A DNA stretch of 64,000 bases from Turbatrix aceti (lineage: Eukaryota > Nematoda > Chromadorea > Rhabditida > Panagrolaimidae), in NCBI GenBank assembly GCA_963969345.1, contig OZ017769.1:5211725-5275724 (forward strand). Reading direction: 5' to 3'. Position numbers and translations under genes: made by a program. Every line of letters begins with the position of its first letter. Within the stretch, counting starts at the first letter, position 1. The notes below the pieces were generated by a model, which did not search any database, had not been told where the DNA came from, and saw only the letters and a list, made by a program, of their open reading frames with translations. Positions 1 through 10,406 of the stretch are shown here, in pieces.

Positions 1-1489
1 CCGGGCAGGCCGGTGGTAGCCGTTCCACTCCCGCGCATGAGTCAAGTCTTCGCGCCCTGCCCTTTTCGCAGTGGCGGGGATAAAAAACAATTGAAATCGC
101 TTCTGTTGCTGTGCTGCGCTGCGTGCGTGAGAGGGATCCGGGCGAGGAGGGAGGGGGGGCTCACACATTAACTCAAACTCGTCGCGTCGACGCCGTCAAA
201 GCCCCGCGGCCCTGCCTGCGCATCGCAATTAGACAAATCACGAGTCAATAGTCCAGTCGTGATGCGCGACATCAGTCTTCGCACCGCGGGTGCTCGGTGG
301 TTGGTGGTCGCCTCGGGCCACCCCGGATCAGCCAGGCAACGCTCGGTGGGTGCTTCTTCGACGACGACGTCACCCCCGGACCCCAGGCTAATCGTGATCG
401 ACCGACAAATTAAGTAAGCAGGAAATCGAGTTAACAGCAGCGCTCAGGCAGGCCAGGCTGGCTTCCGGACGGGAATTGCGAGTTGCAGAGCACAAACGAT
501 TACCTATCTATCTGCTCTCGACCGGTCAGTGGCCACTCGCTAGCAGCACATGTCCTGCCAGGCGCCTCCGAATGTAATTCTAATTTTAAACACCTCGCGA
601 AAGTAATCGGGATGAGTCGGGGTAGTCCATGTAAATAAAAATGACTGCAGGAACCCTAACAAAAAACAGCTCGTCTGAATGTGAGACAATTGAATTTTTT
701 TGAAACAAAAAAAAGCTGTTCAATTTAAGGATTTTGTTTCTCCACAGAATCGTATCGCGTCTGATCAAACCAAACACCTGGATCATGAGCAGTGCGGGTC
801 TACCTTTTATAGCCCTACCTGACGGAGAAAAAAAAACACCGACTAGACGGGCGGTGATCAGAAGTTAGGGGTACGAGGAGTCATCATCGCCTCGGGAGCA
901 AGCTGCCCTCCAGCACGCATCCCGGGCCCGCTGTTTGCCCTAGCGCATCTCCCCGGGACCAGAAAGTACACACGTCGGGCAACACAAAAGCAACATAGCC
1001 GCCACGAGCGTGTTTACAGAGGTGCATGCTCCGAAATCCCGGCCCGCAGCACCAGCACCAGCACCACCACCAGCAGCAACAGCGCCAGCAACAGCGGGGA
1101 ACGCAATCGACGTGATAATGACTCGACTTGTTTTTATCGCGCCGCCGCTGCTTTCTTTCTGGTTTCCGGGCGGTTTAGGACAGACTCTCCCCCACCGGAC
1201 ATCGCGGGTCCCAGCGGGCAAAGAAAATGTGGTTCCTACACCTGCACGCTCACGGCTGGTGTCAGAAAAAGACAAAAAAGCGTGGGGCATTACGCAGATT
1301 GCCAGATTGCCTTGGCTCCGTTCTGGCGGGAGGAGGGATATGAGCTCAGAAATCCAGGTGTGTAAACAACTTCAAAAAACACTCCATCCGACAACAAAAA
1401 ACAATTCTCTCAGAAAAATCAAAGACGGTCATCAGACAGCGAGGGGGGGGGGCTGCGTTGTCCTTGGTTTGCACCGAGACAATGAATAG
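1..1489. other. no supported gene
   Basis: No homology-bearing coding region was recognised in this GC-rich stretch. Open frames exist on both strands but are low complexity. On plus, an ATG at 1026 opens a short His/Gln-rich frame (HQHQHHHQQQQRQQQR) that runs to a possible GTGATA donor near 1094. It could be the start of an upstream exon of the 1490-1923 candidate, but the phases do not match and I could not complete a model. Confidence 0.4.
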
Positions 1490-1923
1490 AGGCTCTGTTT
1501 GCGTCCCTGAGCGAGCGTAAGCGCCGTTTATTTCGGTCTGTCTCCAGCCGGGCCGAGCCTATCGATCGCGAACACCCCCGAGCCGATGACCAGCGGGCTT
1601 TTGAGCAGAATTCTGCGTTCACACTTCTTCGATTGATGCCAAAATTATGCGCAGTGCCCGAAATCCGGTTGGATGGAGAGAAGACCATTACACATCCTAC
1701 GCATCTTACAGGTAAGACGCGTAATGAGCCTGCGGATCGAAACTGAGGAGACAAATTAGCGGACGACGACTCCGCCACCACTGCCGCTACCGCTGCCGAC
1801 AACGAGGACGAGGACGAGCATGAAACAAACGCGAGCGCCACTCAAAAACAGACGCCGATGACTGGACGCATCCGCGAGAATGCCAGCGAGTCACCTGAGG
1901 TGGTGAAAAAAAAAGAAGCGTGA
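1490..1923 (+). CDS. candidate 3'-terminal exon pair of an unknown gene
   Basis: Two open segments join in frame across a 48-nt putative intron (1712-1759; donor CAG/GTAAGACG, acceptor AAATTAG). The first segment reads as a basic, helical stretch (EALFASLSERKRRLFRSV), followed by a region ending in ITHPTHLT. The second is acidic (ADNEDEDEHETNAS) and ends KKKEA with a TGA at 1921-1923. There is no start codon in the frame, so upstream exons would be needed; the nearest acceptor is ATAG at 1489. I recognise no family. The support is frame continuity through a plausible short intron and protein-like composition. An antisense open frame overlaps it, so it may be spurious. Confidence 0.28.
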
Positions 1924-3541
1924 AACGCATGAAACGAAGGCCGCTACCAAAGGGTCGTAAATTGGTCGTCAGCCGGACCGGACGGTGACGGACGATTCTC
2001 GACCGCCCGCGACCCTCAAGAGGGTCCCTACCGGGTCTAGGTGTTTAATTTCGCAAACAGACGCTGTGTCGCGCACACCGTGCGTCCCTCGCCCTTTCCC
2101 CCGAGTGACTTACCTTTTTGGACAGCAGAGCGGTAACAAAGGTCATGGCAACGTGCAGCCGGAACGGCCAAGAGTCGGTCACTCACAGCCCGGTCGAGGG
2201 CGCGGTCGCTGAGCACGCGCCAGGTGAGGTCAGGCCTTTTCCAGGTGAAATGACGCGTCGGAGCTCAATGGCGAGTTCCGTCGGTGGACTGAAGATGGAT
2301 GCAATTAGGCACCATAGGCGACGAATCGCGATTGTGTTTATTAACCGCGGAAATTTATTATCTACTTTAACACAAAAAATGTTTGGCAAAAAAAATTTTA
2401 GACGAAAACGTGTTTAAAAATATGTGTATTTTCGATTAAAACGGAAGCAAAGAATGATTTGTTAAACATTGAATTGTTTTCCGACTGACCACAAGCACCG
2501 GCCATTTTCCGACGCATTTCAGGCAGCAGCGTTGCGAGAAGAAGCGTGGTACGAAAGCCTCAAATACCACGCGTCCAAAAAAGGAGCCCCGCCACGACCG
2601 TCGCATGAGTCAAGCGGAAGACTGGCTCTGGGTGGCGCTTCCGCGATCTCGCCTCCGGATCTCGGGTAAAATGCGTGTCAACGAGGCTGTCACTTATTAA
2701 TGCCGGTGTCCTCCGTACGAAAAGTTGAAAACTTGAAAACAGGACGACGCGTGTATGCGAATATTTTGATATACGGTCATCAGATAACAAACAAGCGAAC
2801 GGTGATCATGCTTCCAGACAAGAAAATTTCCACACTGTTCAACGATTGACCCACGTAGTCGAATCAGACGTTTGCGGGATTCAGAATGCCAATAACGCCT
2901 GAAATCTGTTTTGTACTGATCGTGATCGTTGCGGACAAAATCCGTTGATCGTCGAGTTGGTCGAATAAAAAAACACTAATTGCATTCACTCGTAACAATG
3001 CCTCCATTTTGTTTGGTGTCAATTATGCTGCATTGCAATGCATGCGAAATCTGTAACGTAAAATTGCGCGGACTGCGCAGGTATCTGTGATCCGCGCCTT
3101 TTTCCAACAAAAGGAGCGAAAGTTGCCTCCCTTATCTCAGATTTTGGCGCAATTTGTCATTTTACAACTTGCGCCTCTTTTATGGGTGAGAGTATCCACG
3201 TTTCCTGTTCGGCAGCAATGAGTTTCCGACTGACGCACGCAATTCCGTTGCTTTTAAGCAAATCGGCGGTCCGGAGGAAGGTGACGTAATCAAACTGGAC
3301 TATTTATGAGCGTGATAACTATAATTTAAGTTTACAGCAATTCTTCTCTCATTGTCCAAATCAGAAAAGAAAAAAATTAAAGTCTGTTGGCGAATTGGAA
3401 AGTCGTGGCACACTGCGTGCACACGAGTCCTCTCGCCACGAACCTAGGAAATAGCTTTTTCGTTTTCCGTTTATTATTTGTGCTTTTATAGGCTTTTGGT
3501 TCGGACTGATAAAGTAACCCAGATACGCTTGATCACAACAA
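1924..3541. other. intergenic, partly duplicated sequence
   Basis: No gene recognised. The right half (about 2768-3245) resembles the 3' end of the secreted-protein gene at 4916-6629 and is listed separately. Confidence 0.5.
2768..3245 (-). pseudogene. decayed duplicate of the 3' end of the 4916-6629 gene
   Basis: Two blocks are repeated in the same order and orientation about 2.1 kb downstream. Block 1 contains GATATACGGTCATCA (2768-2782 and 4830-4844). Block 2 is about 170 bp (3068-3240 versus 5166-5330) and includes GGAGCGAAAGTTGCCTCCCT. In the downstream copy these blocks lie in the 3' flank and in intron 3 of an intact gene, around its last exon (5028-4916). In this copy the stretch between the blocks is similar in length but shows no readable exon, only a faint match at the acceptor. 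A partial tandem duplication followed by decay explains this; an interspersed repeat is the alternative. Confidence 0.45.
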
Positions 3542-3568
3542 TGGTGACGAGAGTGGGATTCGAACCCA
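3542..3568 (+). other. tRNA-3'-end complement, probable retrotransposon primer-binding site
   Basis: TGGTGACGAGAGTGGGATTC and the next seven bases are the reverse complement of a tRNA 3' end: T arm, 3' acceptor strand, discriminator A and CCA. Encoded CCA is not expected in a eukaryotic tRNA gene, and the matching 5' acceptor strand and D arm are absent. The same 27 bases recur at 34565-34591. This fits the primer-binding site of an LTR element; the isotype is unclear. Confidence 0.55.
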
Positions 3569-3837
3569 CGCCTCCGAAGCCGAATCCAACGATGAACCAA
3601 ACCGCGACGCAATTCAGGCAGTCAACCCCGATCCACTCTCGATCTCATGAAACCGCCCTCGCCCTACCGACCGGCAGAGACTAAGGAGATGGCAGCGGAA
3701 CCGAGAATGCCGACCGTAAAGGCAATTCTGAAAACGAACATGTGGATGTATGTTTTTGTTTTTCTTGCGAACTCACTGAGTAATTTGAGTATTTGCAGAC
3801 TGTTTCGGTGGTCTCTTCTCCTCTCCCGGCTATCTAC

Positions 3838-4221
3838 ATGTCCCGTGATGGCACTGGAGCCGGTGATACTCCTTCGCTTGCCATTAATAACCTCGCCATC
3901 AATGATGAACCCGCCACTGACGGCTACGGTGCTTCTTCGTCTGGCAATCATGGCCACGAACGTCCTCTCGACCCACCGGCGCAAGTTGGCCAAAACAACG
4001 ACGGACCCCCAAAAAAATATCGCCCTGGATGGGACGACGTTACTCCGCAATCAATTGGATACAGCTCCGCTGCATTGCAGAAGTGGCTTGGGGAGGCTAT
4101 GAGTTTCGTGAATAAATTATTTTTTGTTCCTTGTTATACCGTATTTGTTATTATTTCTAGGATGTTACTTTGGCTTAGCGTTTCATTGACTTTTAAACAT
4201 TTTCCTGCACCCGTATTTTAA
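3838..4221 (+). CDS. possible gag-like fragment of an LTR retrotransposon
   Basis: An open frame from the ATG at 3838 encodes about 127 residues. It starts MSRDGTGAGDTPSLAINN and carries the segment GWDDVTPQSIGYSSAALQKW before drifting into hydrophobic, probably non-coding sequence near 4100. It sits about 270 bp downstream of the primer-binding-like site on the same strand, where a gag start would be expected. A gypsy integrase fragment follows on the opposite strand. There is no gag motif such as a CCHC knuckle, so the assignment rests on position only. It could also be a host exon with a donor near 4109. Confidence 0.25.
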   Translation: MSRDGTGAGDTPSLAINNLAINDEPATDGYGASSSGNHGHERPLDPPAQVGQNNDGPPKKYRPGWDDVTPQSIGYSSAALQKWLGEAMSFVNKLFFVPCYTVFVIISRMLLWLSVSLTFKHFPAPVF

Positions 4222-4307
4222 GCCTCGTTTTATTTAAAATAAATGGTTAATTGCCATGAGAAATGTGAAGAGATGTCTGGCTTCCGTTGTCTGCAGTGTA
4301 ACGCAAA

Positions 4308-4532
4308 TCAAAGTTCAGTAACTGTGCAGAATCGTTGAAATTCACTGGACGTGAACTGGGTTCCGTTGTCGCTAACGAGGGTCTCGGGTAGGCCAAAGGT
4401 GGAGAACGTCTCCTTCAACACGTCAATCGCCTTGGTGGCCGTGATCGTGGTCATGGTCTGGATGACTGGGTACTTCGTCAGGGAATCCACGATGATCAGA
4501 AAATACCTGTCACGCACCGCTTTTTGTTTCAC
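4308..4532 (-). mobile_element. Ty3/gypsy integrase core fragment
   Basis: A 74-codon frame reads as part of a retroviral-type integrase catalytic core. It has RYFLIIVDSLTKYPVIQTM around the first catalytic Asp, an amphipathic stretch ending in FSTFGLPETL, and VSDNGTQFTSSEF around the second Asp. The C-terminal part with the catalytic Glu is missing, and no reverse transcriptase, RNase H or protease is nearby. It is therefore a broken relic. Its strand is opposite to the primer-binding-like site at 3542, so the two need not come from one insertion. Confidence 0.8.
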
Positions 4533-4915
4533 AGATGACTGCTACGAAGCCCACCGGAAAATCTGTCATTTGCCCGTTCAACGAACCCACGACAAAGTTC
4601 TTCAATTAATCAAAAGTACACTCTGATCGAAGGGATGATTTTTTTGTGTTTTATCTAAACATCATAATTAAAATCTGATTTTTTTAAATAAAAACGTCAA
4701 TGATATGTTTTTAAATTTTTAGTCAATTGTTTTATGAAATCCCCAATGTATATTAAAACCGAATACAGTTTGTTTGCTTTCGTATTTAATAAAAAACAGG
4801 ATATACGACTTACAATAGATAACACAATAGATATACGGTCATCAAATAACAACGCGACAAACAGTGATCATAATTTTTGGGACAAGAGACATCCATCCAT
4901 CGTTTACGGCTCAAC
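4533..4915. other. AT-rich intergenic sequence
   Basis: No gene seen. It contains the 3' flank of the 4916-6629 gene and the downstream copy of the GATATACGGTCATCA block. Confidence 0.5.
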
Positions 4916-6629
4916 TTAGGGCTCGATGGTTCCGAAGCGGGCTTTGGTCTGACGGGGCCTGGTCGCGAAATCAGCGCCGGTGAACGTGAGATGCGGCGTA
5001 TTGTCTCCTCCATCGGGCACAATCACGGCTGAAATCATTTTTTTAATGCTTGCAACAAACAAAAATACACATTGGCGTTTGTGTTTTGCGCCTTGGTTTG
5101 AAACGCAAAAACTGATGAAAACGCTTTGAACATCAAAAGGGTGCTTCATGTGACGTAAAATGATTTGCGCTGCGCAGGTATCTTCGATCCGCGCCTTTTT
5201 CAAACAAAAGGAGCGAAAGTTGCCTCCCTTTTCTTAAATTTTGGCGCAATTTGTCATTTTACAGCTTGCGTTTATTTTATGGGTATCCATGTTTCCTGCC
5301 CGGCAGCGAAGAATTTTCGCCAAACTCACGCGAAAGACAGCGGAAGCCGATGTTGCGTTTGCGCGAGTCGACAGTCTGCAGGTAGACGATATCGTAGCCC
5401 TCGCCCGACGGCCTGGGCCTTGCGTTGACGGCGGCGCACCTCAGCTCGAGGCAGCGGTGGGCGGCAGCGGGAATGGAAATGGCCGTGCTCCGGTTCAGCA
5501 CGATTCCGGTGCAGACCTGGTTCGCGTACGTCAAAAAGGAACCTGGTTTGTGGATTTCTGACGCGTGGACCCTCACTCGCGTCGAATCGGCGGCGTTGAT
5601 GTTTGCGATTTTGGCTGCGGCCACGGGAAGTTCAGTGGTCGCTTCGGAGGTCACTTGCACGGTTGTATCGGCGGTCGAGGCGGCATCGGTATCCTCCTGC
5701 AGCGTTTCTGTGGGTACATAGTGCGCCGCGGAAGACGCCGTAGACGCAGCTGAGGTGCTGGGCACTGTAGAAACAGAATCCACTTCCGCGGAAATGCTGT
5801 TGTCTTCGTCTTCTTCGTCGGCCGGAGGAGGCACGACGTGCGAGGCGGACTCAAAGACGGCGTGCTCTTCTTCGTACTGGGATCTGTAGGCAGTCTGGTC
5901 TCCGACGTTGAATGACGTCGCCTTAGACTGCGTCTTGGAAGCGCTATCGACGATAACGGCCGCCGCGGTGGGTTTTGAAGTGGAGGCGTTTTTGGAAGGA
6001 GCAGTTGTTGTGGCGGCTTCGGCGGGGGCGATGCCCGAGAGCATCTGTCGGTACTCCTCCGCGGGGTAGCGTTGACCGGCGGCTGCTTCGTTGTAGCCAT
6101 CGGTGCTTTGGGAGCTAGCGGGGGCTTCGTAGCCCAGAGGACTTGAACCATAGTTATTCGAGGCGGTGGCGACTGGAACAGGTGCATAGGGAGCTGGCGG
6201 AGGTGGGCCGTACGAGCCACCCACGGCAGGAGGGGGGCCGTATGAGCCGAATGCTGAAGATGCTGGCGGGGGGACGTAGGCCGATGGGGACGCTGAAATT
6301 GCATCGATGACAGACATTGGCGCGTGCCAAAGCCTTCTGCCCGCCATAAAAAAACAACTTGTAACAAGTAAACCCCAAATCCTGCCGACAGAAGACCCCT
6401 TGATATCAAAAAAAAAAATTCATACCGTCATAGGAGTAAGACGATGCGGCAGGGGCTGAACGACAGCACATGGGCTGAGTTTGACAGTCGCAGCTGCTGC
6501 CACCACCGAGGCCTGCAACGGGATTATCGGGAGGGGGTCCGTGAAAAGGCGCTTACCACCGATACAGGCAGACGCCCGGCTGGTGATGAAAGCGATGAGG
6601 CAGAGGACAGCTACGGCGCAACGAGTCAT
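4916..6629 (-). CDS. secreted Gly/Pro/Tyr-rich protein with C-terminal Cys domain
   Basis: Four exons join in frame: 6629-6557, 6512-6426, 6292-5330 and 5028-4916, giving 411 residues. Introns 1 and 2 are 44 and 133 nt. The start MTRCAVAVLCLIAFITSRAS is a clear signal peptide. Next come a short Cys-rich patch (CDCQTQPMCC), a Pro/Gly/Tyr-rich region with GSYGPPPA repeats, a Ser/Thr/Ala-rich acidic middle, and about 110 residues with four cysteines (VCTGIVLNR; CLELRCAAVNARP; NIGFRCLS) ending TKARFGTIEP. The front resembles nematode groundlike/cuticle-type secreted proteins, but the C-terminal domain does not match the groundlike domain as I know it. Extracellular matrix or cuticle is a reasonable guess. 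Intron 3 contains sequence repeated at 3068-3240. The HSP70-like gene lies 281 bp upstream on the same strand. Confidence 0.75.
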
Positions 6630-6910
6630 GACAGAGGAGGAAGATGAATGAGTGAAAGGCGAGGGAGAAGACGCGCGCCTTTCCTCACCTGGAGGCGGAT
6701 TGCGCGGCGGAGACGGGCTAGGAGGAGGCGGCGGCAACGGGGCCACTCGTTCCGCCTAGCGCCTCTGTCTCACGCGTGATTGCTTGCGGTCACTAGGTCA
6801 TCCCAGATTCGCTTTCTTTTGCTAACGGCACCACCGCGCCCTCCCCGAGTCAATCGTCCGAATGAAAAAAAGTCGCTCCCATTCCACGTTAAAGACATCT
6901 TTTTACATCT

Positions 6911-8207
6911 TTATGGCAGCCCAGGGCATGGAGAATGTGGTACGGACACGCAAAAGTCGAATAGCTCGCCGACGCCGATGCGGCAGTCAAAAACCAGCTT
7001 CGTCGGGAGAGGGCCCGGTCGGAGGGGCAGAAAGGCTAGGAGTTGCCAGTTGTCGTCAGCCGGCCAGCGCCGAGCAATCTGAAACGTCATCCATCGCTCA
7101 GTGGTCCGGCAAAACCAGTCGTGGTCACTCACCTCGATGCCGGTGCCGGATACGACGTCCAGTTCGCAGCGCCAGACGATCGGCAGCTCGGCAAAAGCGT
7201 CCGTGATGACGCGCTCCTCGCCACCTACCTGGAGCTGTAGCGCGTACTGAAGCGTATCGGCGACGTCGATAGAGCCGGATTCAGCGGCGAGTAGGACCCT
7301 GCCTTTGACCAGCACGCCGGGATGAGGCTGGCCCGGGCGCAGGAGCACGTCTCTGCCTGCAACGCGGGTGTTGGGTGTTTGTTTGATCAAGACACGCATA
7401 AAAGTTGGATGATTCAATTAATTTTGCGGAAAACGTTAACGTTCACAGACGTTACATATTTATTTTTGCATTCGATGACGCGATCGCTCAAATCAAATAA
7501 ATATGCGTCAAAAACTTGAAAAAATGCGAAAAGTGAGGTCATAATCCCCAAAAAAAATTCTCCGAAATGATCCCAAGTTAATAAAATAATTCAGAAAATC
7601 CCAAACAAAAACCTGGAGCAGCAAAAGCATTTTTCAGAACGTCGGGATCAACATTGGATTCAGATGCTTCGATGACGACGGCACCCAAATGTGTGCATTT
7701 GTCCAGGAGTTTGCCAGCGAAATCTGACAGCTGCTCAGACGTCAGTGGTCCTTCAGAATCCAGTGCAAAATAGTTGCAGGGCCGGAACTTGACCGTCGCT
7801 CCCGGCACACGACGCAGAACATAGCCAAAAACTTCACCGGGCCAAACATCGACCACAGCAATGGTCTCGAAGCGATCGGCCGCTGGAAGATCGGCAAGAG
7901 CCGCCAGAAAACGCGAAGTCTCGAGCATGATGAGACGAACTTCGCCGAGGCCAGCGGCTTCACCTGCCGCGACTATGGCCCTTCTGGTAGCCTCAGACTG
8001 ACAGTCAGCGACTTCTACAACGACGGCAGCAGGCTGGCGACCAGCCAGATGGCGTGCCACCTGGTCAAACATATCCACAGCCTCGGCAAAGGCCGGCGCA
8101 AAGTCATCTCCCAGAACGAGAGTGACAGAGAGGTCTTCAACGACGTCGACGGAGAGGTCGTGGACGAAGGCGCGACCCCAGAACGGCTCGATGCCAACGA
8201 TGAGCAT
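6911..8207 (-). CDS. divergent HSP70/actin-fold ATPase-like protein
   Basis: Three exons (8207-7613, 7356-7133, 7078-6911) give 328 residues; the second intron is 54 nt. The chain reads like the nucleotide-binding half of an HSP70 with poor conservation. It opens MLIVGIEPFWGRAFVHDLSV, has a central IAVVDVWPGEVFGYVLRRV strand pair, GAVVIEASESNVDPDVL where HSP70 has its phosphate-2 segment, and VLLRPGQPHPGVLVKGRVLL where HSP70 has its late VARGAA segment. The usual glycine-rich phosphate loops are degraded and the substrate-binding lid is short or missing, so ATPase activity is doubtful. The HSP70-like call is an inference from fold-level pattern, not a clear match. It is divergent from the membrane-protein gene at 8480 with 272 bp between the starts. 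Confidence 0.6.
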
Positions 8208-8479
8208 TCTCAGGTGTGACGTGGGCCAGGGTCTGCTAAGGTCTCTGGGGCCCCCTGCGTGACTTCATTGTTGCCCCCGTTCTCTTTTTTTTCGCAGCTG
8301 TGTCTCCCGGGCAGAACCGGTTCCCGGGTTCCAGTAGTGTCTGGGGAACGAACGTACGCGCGCGCAACCCAACCGCCGGGGGCAATAAGGGTTACTAAGT
8401 GCCTTGCTTTGCCACGGCGCACGACCGTGATTGGGCTAATCTCGGTATCGAAAATGCCGTGGCACGCAGAATTTCGCCG

Positions 8480-9965
8480 ATGACAGCGGCAGTCGACTCG
8501 ACAATGACGACCGCGCTCTGGCCTTTTGACAACTTCGCTGCCGACACCCTCACCTTCGACCACAACGACAGCAGGTACAGGTGTTGCTGCCAGCAGTGTC
8601 ATGCCGTGACCGGTGTCCGAATTATTGCCGGGCTCATCTGCGTGACAGTCGTCATGGAAGTCTGGCACCTCAGCTGGTACCTGCTCTCGGGCTACAGCTC
8701 AAACGACAGCGTCACGTCCTCGCTCTTCCAGCTCTGTGTCGGCATTTTTCTATGCGCAAGTATTATTTATGCTCTCTGGCGCGAGAATGCGGCTTTCCTC
8801 CTGCCATACCTGTTGCTCCAGACCATCGGCCTCGCGGTCTGCTTCGTCGTGCTCCTCGCGCTCGTCTACATGACCGCTGTGGGTGATCTGCCGTACCTCT
8901 TCCTCGAGGGCGTCTCGGGAGCCGGCGGCGGGGGTTTTAATGATTACGATTGGTCCCCACCCCCGCCAATGGCCCCGGCACACGGTCTTACCGGGAATAA
9001 GACAGCATATGGCGCCTATGAAGACGACCCGACGGCCCCGTCTGCGCTCTACACCGGGTGCCTGTACATCGGAACCGTCGTCATTGTTATTTGTCTTCAA
9101 ATCTGGCTCATTAGCATCGTCTTTGGTTGCTGGCGGTATTTCAGGTGAGTCATCCGGTTGGGAGCCTCATTTTGAAGGCATTTTATTGAATCTGGCTGCA
9201 GTTGACGTTTTCTTTTTAATTTTCAAAAAGCATAATGACGCGCTGCGTCATTTATTCCCTCCTGAAAGGATTTATGCGCCCCTCCGAAATCCTATTTGCA
9301 AGCGTTAATCACTCCGAACGGGCCGAGTTGAGGCCATTCATCTGGTTTTTTGAATGAGCCTCTTCCGGATTTTTTGGCAAGTTTTGAGGCGTCAGCCTGA
9401 CGGTTTGTTTCATAACCGTCGACGGCCGATGATCGCCGCGACTCCGACGATCATGATCGACGGACAGTCAAAAAAACCAGCTTGACAAGACGGACACGCA
9501 ACTTTTCTTTCTTTGTCCAGCGCGAACAACGAAAGGTCCCTGGTGAAACCAAAAAAAGTGTGCAACTGTCTGCGCGATTCTATCACGATCACGATTACGA
9601 AAACGATCAGTGTTCCCGTTCCCGTTCCCAGGGTCAAAGTTCGTTCCATGTTCAATTTTTCACGCCTCCCGTATTGCAGAGACAAGCGCGCCTACGGCTA
9701 CACGACGGGCTACTCGTCGTACATCGTTCTGCGTCCGCCGTTTCTCGTCGACAAGGACGGCAACCCGCGGCGCGAAGAGGTCATCATCCGGCGCCTGCTG
9801 CGCTCTGTCTCCGCCGACGACCTGCCATCGCTCTCGCGGGAGAGACTCTCGTTGCCCGGCTACAGGAGCCAGTTCACGACGACACGGCAGCAATCCAGGA
9901 CAGGGGCAAAGATGTCGTCCATCTCGTACGACTGCTCGACAAAAAGGACCGTAGTCATTTCGTGA
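8480..9965 (+). CDS. four-helix membrane protein, LAPTM-like
   Basis: Two exons (8480-9144 and 9680-9965) encode 316 residues; a second in-frame ATG at 8504 is also possible. After a short N terminus comes a cysteine cluster RYRCCCQQCHAVTGVRI, then four hydrophobic segments: about GLICVTVVMEVWHLSWYLL, LFQLCVGIFLCASIIYALW, LLLQTIGLAVCFVVLLALVY and a fourth near LYIGTVVIVICLQIWLISIV. Between helices 3 and 4 is a Gly/Pro-rich loop with a possible N-glycosylation site (GNKTAY). The cytosolic tail (GYTTGYSSYIVLRPP) is basic and Ser-rich. The Cys cluster before helix 1 and the four-helix layout match lysosomal LAPTM4/5-type proteins and nematode relatives. Endolysosomal location is inferred. Confidence 0.75.
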
Positions 9966-10406
9966 CACTCAACCAGGGATGGTGGTCGAACGTTCGCAAA
10001 CAAATTTGATTTTTTTTCTGTTCGTGTTTGTTCGCGAACAATTTTTTTTAATTTATGTGTTCGCGTTCGTTTGCGAACAGATTTTTTTAATTTTTTTTGT
10101 TCGTGTTTGTTCGCGAACAAAGGAAAATTTCCGAACGAATAAAACGAACAAAAATTTTGGAAATTTGACAAAAAATGGCAATCCAGAACAAAAAAATGTG
10201 AAATATTTAATTTCACGTTTTTTTCACTCGGTGGAACAAAATTTTGCAGAATTAAAAAAAAATCAGTTCAACGTTCGTTTATTCGCGAAAATGGTCAAAA
10301 TTGTTCGCGTTCGTTTAAAAAACGTTCGAATTCATTCCCGAACAAAAAATGACTGATCGCCCATTTCTGCATTCAACTCACGCGTTTTTATTGTTTTTGT
10401 CTATTA
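9966..10406. other. convergent intergenic spacer occupied by a MITE
   Basis: The spacer between the stop codons of the membrane-protein gene and DHODH is almost wholly a hAT-like MITE (9974-10369). Confidence 0.7.
9974..10369. mobile_element. hAT-like MITE, copy 1
   Basis: A 396-bp element runs from CAGGGATGG to CCATTTCTG. It is flanked by CACTCAAC (9966-9973) and CATTCAAC (10370-10377), an 8-bp target duplication with one mismatch. The ends are rich in GTTCGTGTTCGTTCGCGAAC-type inverted motifs. It encodes nothing. Confidence 0.8.

Noticed and set aside
940..1489. Open frames on both strands (116 and 159 residues)
   Set aside because: Composition-driven, mutually antisense, with no recognisable motif or splice support.
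3478..3684. tRNA gene on minus or a peptide with RVGFEPTPP
   Set aside because: The T arm and acceptor 3' strand are present, but the 5' acceptor strand and D arm are not, and CCA is encoded. The peptide is a known kind of artefact from translating tRNA-like text.
5651..6409. 252-residue alternative frame within the secreted-protein gene
   Set aside because: A Pro/Arg-rich shadow of the real frame, which has a signal peptide and consistent splicing.
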